From NCBI GenBank assembly GCA_963785115.1, contig CAWATY010000006.1:124001-188000 (forward strand): a stretch of DNA of 64,000 bases, in the 5' to 3' direction. The DNA comes from JACCWP01 sp963785115 (GTDB lineage Bacteria; Actinomycetota; Actinomycetes; Propionibacteriales; Nocardioidaceae). How positions within the stretch are numbered: the first letter of the stretch is position 1; each line of letters begins with the position of its first letter. Of this stretch, positions 57,928-64,000 are shown in pieces. The notes under the pieces are model-generated. The model had not been told where the DNA came from, made no database searches, and saw nothing but the letters and a program-made list of their open reading frames with translations. The position numbers and the translations under genes are program-made.

Positions 57928-59787
57928 ATGAGTCACTACCGGAGCAACCTGCGCGACATCGAGTTCACCCTCTTCGAGGTGCTGGGGCGCGACCAGGTGC
58001 TGGGGCAGGGTCCGTATGCGGACCTCGACGCCGAGACCGCCCGCGCGATCCTCGCCGAGGTCGAGCGGATGGCCACGCACGAGCTCGCGGAGTCGTACGC
58101 CGAGGCCGACCGCACGCCGCCGGTGTTCGACCCCGGCACGCAGCAGGTCAGCCTCCCGGAGGGCTTCAAGCGCGGCTACCAGGCGTGGATGGACGCCGAG
58201 TGGTGGCGGCTGATGATCCCCGCCGAGCTGGGGGGACAGCCCGCCCCGGCGTCGCTGCAGTGGGCGGTGGCCGAGATGGTGCTGGGGTCGAACCCCGCCG
58301 TCTGGATGTACGCCTGCGGCCCCGCCTTCGCCGGCGTCGTGTTCCGCAACGGCACCGAGCGCGACCGCCGGATCGCCCAGCACGTCGTCGACCGGCGCTG
58401 GGGCGCGACCATGGTGCTGACCGAGCCCGACGCAGGCTCCGACGTGGGCGCCGGGCGTACCAAGGCCTACCCGCAGCCCGACGGGAGCTGGCACCTGCAG
58501 GGCGTCAAGCGCTTCATCACCTCGGGTGAGCACGACCTCGCCGACAACATCGTGCACCTGGTGCTCGCCCGCCCGGTGGGTGTCGACGGCGCCGGTGGCC
58601 CGGGCACCAAGGGACTCAGCATGTTCGTGGTGCCCAAGCAGCACTTCGACCTCGAGACGGGCGAGCTCACGGGCGAGCGCAACGGCGTCCGCGTGACCGG
58701 CGTCGAGAAGAAGATGGGCATCAAGGTCTCGACCACGTGCGAGCTGACCTTCGGCGAGCACGAGCCGGCAACCGGGTGGCTGCTCGGCGAGGTCCACGAC
58801 GGCATCGCGCAGATGTTCCGGGTGATCGAGAACGCCCGGATGATGGTGGGCACCAAGGCGATCGCCACCCTCTCCACCGGCTACCTCAACGCGCTCGACT
58901 ACGCCAAGGAGCGGCTGCAGGGCCCCGACCTGACCCGCGCGGCCGACCGCACTGCGCCGCGGGTCCCGATCACCCGGCACCCCGACGTGCGTCGCTCGCT
59001 GATGACCCAGAAGGCGCACGCCGAAGGGCTGCGCGCGCTCGTGCTCTACACCGCGAGCTGGCAGGACCGGATCGCACTGGCCGCCGCGCGCGGCGAGCGC
59101 GACGACCTGGCCGAGCGGGTCAACGACCTGCTGCTGCCTATCGTCAAGGGGCACGGCTCGGAGCGCTCGTGGGTGCTGCTCGGCACCGAGTCGCTGCAGA
59201 CGTTCGGTGGTTCGGGGTTCCTGCAGGACTACCCGCTCGAGCAGTACGTCCGCGACGCCAAGATCGACACCCTGTACGAGGGCACGACCGCCATCCAGGG
59301 GATGGATCTGTTCTTCCGCAAGATCGTCCGCGACCAGGGCCAGGCCCTCGGTCACCTGTCCGGCGAGATCCAGGAGTTCGTGGCGTCCGAGGCCGGCAAC
59401 GGACGGCTCAAGGTCGAGCGCGGGCTGCTGGCGCAAGCGTTGGCCGACGCGCAGGCGATCGTCCGGGCCATGATCGGCCAGCTGACGGAGTCCGACCCCG
59501 CGGCCGAGGGCGGCGACCCCCGCAACGTCTACCGGGCGGGGCTCAACACCACCCGCCTGCTCGCCGCGCTCGGCGACGTGGTGTGCGGGTGGCTGCTGCT
59601 GCGCCAGGCCGAGGTGGCCCTGCGGCGGCTGGACGAGGGCGCGGGCTCCGACGCCGCGTTCTACCAGGGCAAGGTCGCGGCGGCGTCCTTCTTCGCCACC
59701 ACCGTGCTCCCCCGCCTGTCCGCCGAGCGCCAGATCGCCGAGACCACCGACCTGTCCCTGATGGACCTCGACGACGCCGCCTTCTGA
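57928..59787 (+). CDS. Acyl-CoA dehydrogenase (FadE-like, long form)
   Basis: A 619-aa FAD enzyme catalysing alpha,beta-dehydrogenation of acyl-CoA, with electrons passed to ETF. It has an N-terminal extra helical segment, then AGVVFRNGTERDRR and the TMVLTEPDAGSDVGAGRTKA FAD/acyl-binding loop near residue 170. KRFITSGEHDLADNIVHLVLAR follows, then RMMVGTKAIATLS and the catalytic-base motif DTLYEGTTAIQGMDL (Glu in YEG). A C-terminal helical domain extends beyond the usual 380 aa, as in mycobacterial FadE long forms. GTG/ATG choice is simple: ATG 57928 with GGGAG 5 nt before it. Control appears to be by the operator at 57894-57911; the EtfD-like gene at 36825 may be the downstream electron acceptor. 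Confidence 0.93.
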   Translation: MSHYRSNLRDIEFTLFEVLGRDQVLGQGPYADLDAETARAILAEVERMATHELAESYAEADRTPPVFDPGTQQVSLPEGFKRGYQAWMDAEWWRLMIPAELGGQPAPASLQWAVAEMVLGSNPAVWMYACGPAFAGVVFRNGTERDRRIAQHVVDRRWGATMVLTEPDAGSDVGAGRTKAYPQPDGSWHLQGVKRFITSGEHDLADNIVHLVLARPVGVDGAGGPGTKGLSMFVVPKQHFDLETGELTGERNGVRVTGVEKKMGIKVSTTCELTFGEHEPATGWLLGEVHDGIAQMFRVIENARMMVGTKAIATLSTGYLNALDYAKERLQGPDLTRAADRTAPRVPITRHPDVRRSLMTQKAHAEGLRALVLYTASWQDRIALAAARGERDDLAERVNDLLLPIVKGHGSERSWVLLGTESLQTFGGSGFLQDYPLEQYVRDAKIDTLYEGTTAIQGMDLFFRKIVRDQGQALGHLSGEIQEFVASEAGNGRLKVERGLLAQALADAQAIVRAMIGQLTESDPAAEGGDPRNVYRAGLNTTRLLAALGDVVCGWLLLRQAEVALRRLDEGAGSDAAFYQGKVAAASFFATTVLPRLSAERQIAETTDLSLMDLDDAAF

Positions 59788-59802
59788 GGGCCGCTGCATC
59801 CA

Positions 59803-59828
59803 GGTTTCCCACGTTCGCTTGGGAAACC
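59803..59828. terminator. First hairpin of a tandem terminator after the acyl-CoA dehydrogenase gene
   Basis: GGTTTCCC (59803-59810) and GGGAAACC (59821-59828) form an 8-bp stem with a 10-nt loop, 16 bp beyond the stop codon. Confidence 0.6.
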
Positions 59829-59831
59829 GAA

Positions 59832-59861
59832 GGTTCGCCCGTGTAATAACACGGGCGAACC
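59832..59861. terminator. Second, perfect 13-bp hairpin of the tandem terminator
   Basis: GGTTCGCCCGTGT (59832-59844), loop AATA, ACACGGGCGAACC (59849-59861). It is followed by a short T-run, and the strong GC stem makes it the likelier termination point. Confidence 0.75.
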
Positions 59862-60035
59862 CCGGGTTTCGCGGTGGAAGCAGGGGCCGGCGGCCGGGAT
59901 TCCGCAGGGGATGTGGCAGCGGATGCCACCGCGGATGCAGGGCCGGCGGCGGGTCGGCGCGTGCACGGACGCGGCCTCACCACTACCGTCAGCACGAGAA
60001 CCGCGACAACCGCGGCGACGACGGAAGGGTGCGCC

Positions 60036-60245
60036 ATGGGCATCGGAGTGGGCGTCCTGCTGATCGTGGTGGGGGCGATCTTCGCCTTCGCGATCGATGT
60101 CGACCTCGAGGTGGTCGACGGTTACGTGCTGGGCTGGATCCTCATCGCGGGTGGTGTTCTCTCCATCGTGCTCGGGTTCTTCATGCAGGCCCAGCGCAAC
60201 CGGAAGACGCACGTGGTCGAGGAGCGCCGGTACGACCAGCGCTGA
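60036..60245 (+). CDS. Small DUF6458-type membrane protein (69 aa)
   Basis: Two hydrophobic segments (MGIGVGVLLIVVGAIFAFAI and YVLGWILIAGGVLSIVLGFF) separated by a short acidic loop (DVDLEVVDG), then a charged C-terminal tail (QAQRNRKTHVVEERRYDQR). This is the typical DUF6458 pattern of actinobacteria; function unknown, probably membrane-associated. ATG 60036 is preceded by GGAAGGG at good spacing. Directly upstream is 170 bp of non-coding DNA after the terminator hairpins. A longer frame upstream is not supported. Confidence 0.85.
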   Translation: MGIGVGVLLIVVGAIFAFAIDVDLEVVDGYVLGWILIAGGVLSIVLGFFMQAQRNRKTHVVEERRYDQR

Positions 60246-60276
60246 GGCTCGGCTCAGGACCGACAGGCGCACACCG

Positions 60277-60282
60277 TAGGTT
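60277..60282 (+). promoter_or_regulatory. -10 box (TAGGTT) of a leaderless promoter
   Basis: TAGGTT ends 6 nt before GTG 60289 of the YdeI-like gene; no Shine-Dalgarno is seen. Confidence 0.48.
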
Positions 60283-60288
60283 TTCTCC

Positions 60289-60861
60289 GTGGCCGACGAC
60301 CTGCCCGTCCTGCTGCTCGAGGACGCCGCCGCCTTCGAGGCCTGGCTGGACGCGAACCCCGAAGCCGACGGCGCCTGGCTGCTGATCGCCAAGAAGAACG
60401 GCAAGGTCCCCACGGTCGCGTACGCCGAGGCCGTGCAGGTGTCGCTGTGCAACGGATGGATCGACAGCCAGGTACGCCGCCACGACGACGACTGCTACCA
60501 GCAGCGGTTCACACCCCGGCGCAAGCGCAGCCCGTGGTCGCAGATCAACCGTGAGCACGCCGAGCGGCTCATCGCCGAGGGCCGGATGCGACCGGCCGGC
60601 CTGGCCCAGGTCGAGGCGGCCAAGGCCGACGGGCGCTGGGAGCTGGCCTACGCCCCGCCGTCGACCGCCGAGGTGCCGGACGACCTCGCTGCTGCGATGG
60701 CGGCCAACCCTGACGCGGCCGCAGCCTTCGCCGCCTTCAACAAGCAGAACCGCTACGCGCTCGTGCACCGGCTCTCCCAGCTGCGCAAGCCGGAGACGCG
60801 CGCCCGGCGGATCGCTGACTTCGTCACCAAGGTGGCCGACGGCTGGAAGCCCTACCCCTGA
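60289..60861 (+). CDS. YdeI/OmpD-associated family protein
   Basis: A 190-aa protein with the family's N-terminal LEDAAAFEAWLDANPEADGAWLLIAKKNG, the central VSLCNGWIDSQVRRHDDDCYQQRFTPRRKRSPWSQINREHAERLIAEGRM, and the helical C-terminus (FNKQNRYALVHRLSQLRKPETRARRIADFVTKVADG). The family is linked to bacteriocin or antimicrobial peptide resistance in some bacteria. In actinobacteria the biochemical role is not known. It is probably cytosolic. GTG 60289 is set by the promoter and by the family start. Next gene begins 20 bp later. Confidence 0.85.
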   Translation: MADDLPVLLLEDAAAFEAWLDANPEADGAWLLIAKKNGKVPTVAYAEAVQVSLCNGWIDSQVRRHDDDCYQQRFTPRRKRSPWSQINREHAERLIAEGRMRPAGLAQVEAAKADGRWELAYAPPSTAEVPDDLAAAMAANPDAAAAFAAFNKQNRYALVHRLSQLRKPETRARRIADFVTKVADGWKPYP

Positions 60862-60868
60862 GACTCCG

Positions 60869-60874
60869 TACGCT
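60869..60874 (+). promoter_or_regulatory. -10 box (TACGCT) of a leaderless-type promoter
   Basis: TACGCT ends 7 nt before GTG 60882 of the MDMPI-family gene. Confidence 0.42.
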
Positions 60875-60881
60875 GCGGGGC

Positions 60882-61679
60882 GTGGACGAGGCGGCGACCT
60901 ACGTGGCGGCGTGGCGCGAGGCCACCGACCGGCTGCTCCAGCTGTGCACCGCGTTCGGCTCCGATGACTGGGCGGCGCCCACCGACTGCCCGGGCTGGAG
61001 CGTGCAGGACGTGATCGCCCACCTGGCGCACATCGAGTCGGTGGTGGCCGCGGACGAGGGCGAGACCGTCGTCGCGGGTCGGCGCGAGGTGACCGGCGAC
61101 TGGACGGCCGTGGGCGTGCAGCAGCGTCGCGGCTGGTCCCCCGACGCGGTCCGGGCCGAGCTGGCCACCGCGGTCCTGCACCGCTCGGTCGCGCTCGACC
61201 GGATGGCGCCGATCGACCCGACCGGGCGACCGGAGGTGGTTCCCGCCGGCATGGACTGGGACTGGGCCACGTTGCTGCGCAACCGGGTCATCGACGTGTG
61301 GGTGCACGAGCAGGACGTCCGCCGCGCGGTCGGCCGCCCCGGTGGCATGTCCGGGCCGGCGGCCGAGGTCACCGTACGCACCTTCGCCGCCGCGCTGCCG
61401 TACGTGCTCGGCAAGAAGGTGGCGCCGTCACCGGGGACGGTGGTGGTCTGGCGGGTGTCCGGACCGGTCACGCTCGACCGCGTGCTCGGGGTGGGTGACG
61501 ACGGCCGCGCCCGGCCGGTTTCCGACGGCGCCGACCCCGCTGCCAGGCTGACCATGGACACCGAGACGTTCTGCGTCCTCGCCGCAGGCAGGCGAGGGTG
61601 GGACGGCGTCACGGTGGACGTCGAGGGAGACCCCGACCTGGCGCACCAGGTCGTCGACGCGATGGGAGTGACGCCGTGA
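60882..61679 (+). CDS. Maleylpyruvate isomerase / mycothiol-dependent (MDMPI-type, DinB-like) family enzyme
   Basis: A 265-aa protein with the DinB-like four-helix N-terminal domain (WREATDRLLQLCTAFGSDDWAAPTDCPGWSVQDVIAHLAHIESVVA) whose His residues bind a metal ion. A C-terminal alpha/beta domain with DTETFCVLAAGRRGWDGVTVDVEGDPDLAHQVVDAM follows. The DWAAPTDCPGW motif is the family signature. These enzymes use mycothiol as cofactor in isomerisation or S-transfer, consistent with an actinomycete; substrate is unknown here. GTG 60882 begins the conserved block. The stop overlaps the GTG of the downstream SDR gene by 3-4 bp (GTGA). Confidence 0.86.
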   Translation: MDEAATYVAAWREATDRLLQLCTAFGSDDWAAPTDCPGWSVQDVIAHLAHIESVVAADEGETVVAGRREVTGDWTAVGVQQRRGWSPDAVRAELATAVLHRSVALDRMAPIDPTGRPEVVPAGMDWDWATLLRNRVIDVWVHEQDVRRAVGRPGGMSGPAAEVTVRTFAAALPYVLGKKVAPSPGTVVVWRVSGPVTLDRVLGVGDDGRARPVSDGADPAARLTMDTETFCVLAAGRRGWDGVTVDVEGDPDLAHQVVDAMGVTP

Positions 61680-62611
61680 GCTGGTCGACCGACCACATCC
61701 CGGACCTGACGGGCGCGTGGGCCCTGGTGACGGGCGCGAGCAGCGGCATCGGCCAGCAGGTCGCGCTCGAGCTGAGCCGGCGCGGCGCGTCGGTGGTGCT
61801 CGCGGGCCGCGACGAGGGCCGGCTGGCAGCGAGTGTCGCCGCCATCCGGGCCGACCTGCCCCAGGCTGACCTCCGCACGTTGCGGCTCGACCTGTCCGAC
61901 CTCGGGCAGGTGCGCGCGGCCGCCGACGAAGTGCTGGACAGCTACGAGCAGCTCGACCTGCTCTTCGCCAACGCGGGCGTCATGGCGACACCGGAACACC
62001 ACACCGCTGACGGCTTCGAGCTGCAGATCGCCACCAACCACCTGGGTCACTTCGCGTTCTGCGGACTCGTCCTTCCCGCGCTGCTCGCGACGCCGCACGG
62101 GTCGCGGGTCGTGGTCACCTCGTCGGCCAACCACCGGCTGGTACGCGGCATCGACCTGCGCAGTCTGACGCCTGGCGGTGCCCCCAGGCCGTACCGACGG
62201 TGGCGCTCGTACGCGGAGTCGAAGCTGGCCAACCTGCTGTTCATGCTCGAGCTGCAGCGCCGCTCGATGGCCGCCGACCTCTCGCTGACCAGCGTCGGCG
62301 CGCACCCCGGCTACACCGAGACGAAGCTGCAGCAGACCGGTCCCGCCATGGCCGGGCCGACCATCGGCTCGCGGGCACTGCTGGTGCTCACCAAGGCCGT
62401 GGGCCAGTCGGCGTCGCACGGCGCGTGGCCGCTGCTGATGGCGGGCACGCAGCCGGGCCTGGCGGGCGGCGCGTACGTGGGGCCGGGCGGCCCGTTCGAG
62501 GGGCGCGGCCGACCCCGGCTGGTCGGGATGTCCGCGGCCGCCTCCGACCCCGACCTCGCCCGCCGCCTCTGGGACGCGAGCGAGGAAGCCACCGGCGTCC
62601 GCTTCCCCTGA
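61676..62611 (+). CDS. Short-chain dehydrogenase/reductase (SDR family)
   Basis: A 311-aa NAD(P)-dependent oxidoreductase of the protochlorophyllide-reductase-like SDR group. Cofactor-binding TGASSGIGQQVALEL is near residue 20, LFANAGVMATPE near 97. The catalytic Ser is in VVTSSANHRL, the Tyr and Lys in SYAESKLANLLFML, and VGAHPGYTETKL is the substrate loop. The C-terminus has an added ~40 residues with PGGPFEGRGRPRLVGMS. Substrate unknown. GTG 61676 overlaps the stop of the preceding MDMPI-family gene (GTGA), so both are probably co-translated and may act in one pathway. Confidence 0.88.
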   Translation: MSWSTDHIPDLTGAWALVTGASSGIGQQVALELSRRGASVVLAGRDEGRLAASVAAIRADLPQADLRTLRLDLSDLGQVRAAADEVLDSYEQLDLLFANAGVMATPEHHTADGFELQIATNHLGHFAFCGLVLPALLATPHGSRVVVTSSANHRLVRGIDLRSLTPGGAPRPYRRWRSYAESKLANLLFMLELQRRSMAADLSLTSVGAHPGYTETKLQQTGPAMAGPTIGSRALLVLTKAVGQSASHGAWPLLMAGTQPGLAGGAYVGPGGPFEGRGRPRLVGMSAAASDPDLARRLWDASEEATGVRFP

Positions 62612-62622
62612 CCTCCCTCGCT

Positions 62623-63700
62623 TCACCGAGGACGAACGCCCCATTCGGGCCAGGTCTCGTTCATCGCGGTGTGGGTGACCTGGCGCTCCCCACCGCCCCG
62701 GACCCGGACCGTGTAGATGTCGCTTTGCGTTCCGTCGTAGTGGCTGTAGGCGATGCGCCTCCCGTTGGGAGACCAGGCGGGAAGTTCTCCGGTCCCAGCG
62801 TCGGTCACCGGGCGCCGAGGTCCACCGTTGACTCGCCGCACGAAGATGCGGTCGCCGGTCGCGGTGGAACTGCTGTAGGCGATCCGCCCGCCGGTCGGCG
62901 AGTACGAGGGCACCCCGTCATCGATCGTGTTGTGGGTGATCTTTTGCTTGTCGCTGCCGTTGGGACGCCTGGTGTAGATCTCTTGATCATGTCCGTCGAA
63001 GGAGTCGTAGACGATCCGGTTCCCGGCCGGCGACCAGTCCGCATGGTTGTCCCAGACCCCGTTGTGGGTCAGCTGGTGCCAGCCGGTGCCGTCGGCCCTG
63101 ATCGTGCAGATCTCGAAGTCGTTGGTGCCGTCGAAGTCACAGCCGTACACGATTCGCTCGCCGGACGGAGACCACGCCGGATGGATGTCGAGGGTCTCGT
63201 TGTGGGTGAGCTGGCGCTTGTGGGTGCCGTCGCTCCGCATGATCCACAACTCGTTGCCGTCGCCGGCACTACGGCCGAAGACCAGCCGGTGACCACCCGG
63301 AGCCCAGGCCGGTGCGTTGTCGTACCAGTCGTTGTGGGTGAGCCGTTGCCTGCTGCTGCCATCGGCCTTGATCGTGAACACCTCGGGAGTGCCGGCAGGG
63401 TACGCCTCATACGCAATGCGGCCATTGGGCCGAACGCGCACCCCCGATTCGCGAACAGCGGGACCGGTCACCGATCCGCACGGCCGCGGTCGAGACGATC
63501 GCGTCAGACAATCGGGCGCGCTCCTCGACACCGATCTCCGCCCCCTGCGCGGCGCCGATCGAGCCCGCCACCAGGCTCCCCACGGCAGCCACCAGCCCCG
63601 CGCCGCGGCAGAGCTGCCTCGTAGCCACCTTCGGTCGACACGTCCTTGCACGTCCCTTGGCTGTGAGCGATGTCTGATTCACCGGGTCGTTGTCGCACAA
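62623..63700 (-). pseudogene. TolB-like (PD40) beta-propeller protein, frame disrupted after the signal peptide
   Basis: An exported repeat protein of unknown role. The 62623-63450 region encodes six WD40-like/PD40 repeats with alternating NGRIAYEAYPAGT, DNAPAWAPGGHRLVFGRS, DIHPAWSPSGERIVYG, DNHADWSPAGNRIVYDS, PSYSPTGGRIAYSS and LPAWSPNGRRIAYS. The other minus-strand frame from ATG 63700 supplies a clean signal peptide (LCRGAGLVAAVGSLVAGSIGAAQG) that then runs to a stop near 63407. The two parts join only if one base is lost or gained between about 63430 and 63480. So the true protein is probably one secreted beta-propeller of about 350 aa, and the break is an indel, real or from assembly. 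Confidence 0.7.
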
Positions 63701-63786
63701 GCCGGTGTCTCTACGGTGTCCGGGCGGTCACTGCACCCGGTATCGCTGTCGTCACCGTGGCGCAGAGGAGGCGGGTCAGGCCGCGG

Positions 63787-64000
63787 TCAGGAGACGTGGC
63801 GGCGGGACTGCACGGTACGGAACCGGGGGGCGACGAAGGCGCCGTCGGTGAACGACGCGGTGGCGGCCGGGTTGGCACCGGTGCCGTGGAAGTCGCTGAA
63901 CGCCGCCGACTGGTTGACGAACACCGGCCCGGTCAGGTTCTCGCTCAGCGCCACGCCGGCGTCGAGCGCGGCCGACCGGGTGGCAGCGAGCACCGTGTCG
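63787..64000 (-). CDS. Aldehyde dehydrogenase, PaaN-like (phenylacetate catabolism), C-terminal fragment
   Basis: Only the last ~70 residues lie inside the window. The sequence NQSAAFSDFHGTGANPAATASFTDGAFVAPRFRTVQSRRHVS closely resembles the C-terminus of PaaN-type aldehyde dehydrogenases, which act in the phenylacetic acid pathway. The FHGTG and RRHV elements are shared with that group. The 5' portion, including the catalytic Cys and NAD-binding domain, is to the right of the window. Identification rests on the terminal segment only. Confidence 0.6.
   Translation of the reverse strand, partial: DTVLAATRSAALDAGVALSENLTGPVFVNQSAAFSDFHGTGANPAATASFTDGAFVAPRFRTVQSRRHVS

Overview
The window is high-GC, densely coded DNA of a Gram-positive actinomycete. 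A Nocardioidaceae-type genome is the best guess. The support is an HspR-regulated dnaK-grpE-dnaJ-hspR operon with HAIR-like operators, a mycothiol-type MDMPI-family enzyme, an EtfD-like Fe-S membrane oxidoreductase, a SigE-family sigma factor, a hut pathway using formimidoylglutamate deiminase, and many apparently leaderless genes (TANNNT box 6-8 nt before the start codon). I see no phage, insertion sequence, CRISPR array or rRNA. The only RNA gene seen is tRNA-Gly(CCC). No gene-free stretch exceeds 300 bp.

Layout. 1-5.5 kb: class II aldolase (partial), CoA-disulfide-reductase-like flavoenzyme, 22-bp tandem array, TrmH-type methyltransferase, DedA protein, pyrE and an aminotransferase. 5.5-7 kb: a frame-disrupted Pro/Gln-rich membrane protein gene lying between two 55-bp direct repeats. 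7-14.4 kb: heat-shock region (clpB, lipoprotein, hspR, dnaJ, grpE, dnaK) with HAIR-like operators before clpB and dnaK. 14.4-16.2 kb: GNAT and a secreted GH19/lysozyme-like protein. 16.2-19.1 kb: TPP riboswitch controlling a ykoE-ykoD-ykoC (ECF) thiamine/HMP transporter. 19.1-32.7 kb: histidine utilisation genes hutI, hutF and an AllC-like amidohydrolase, then a plus-strand insert (nitroreductase, gluconokinase, lipase), then hutU, a 1102-aa STAND/SARP regulator and hutH. 32.7-39.2 kb: double-GNAT protein, secreted M36 metalloprotease, EtfD-like protein. 39.2-42.4 kb: MFS exporter and psuK-psuG pseudouridine catabolism. 42.4-45.6 kb: an operon of RHH protein, DUF4097 protein, 53-aa protein and serine hydrolase behind an array of TGACG-type half-sites. 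45.7-49.3 kb: dcd, tRNA-Gly, VanY-like peptidase divergent from a two-component system, TfoX-like protein. 49.4-54.8 kb: sugar porter, sigma/anti-sigma pair, S9 peptidase, frameshifted SRPBCC protein. 54.8-57.8 kb: FAD oxidoreductase, Rrf2 regulator, TauE exporter with related upstream motifs. 57.9-64 kb: acyl-CoA dehydrogenase, DUF6458 protein, YdeI-like protein, MDMPI-family enzyme, SDR, frame-disrupted TolB-like repeat protein, and the C-terminus of a PaaN-like aldehyde dehydrogenase.

Working together. HspR (encoded inside the dnaK operon) probably represses dnaK and clpB. HutH, HutU, HutI and HutF would take histidine to N-formylglutamate, and the AllC-like hydrolase is the candidate last step. 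Three genes (membrane protein at 5.6-6.8 kb, SRPBCC at 54.3 kb, TolB-like at 63.4 kb) carry clear apparent frameshifts. These may be assembly indels or real decay and should be checked against reads before any biological reading.
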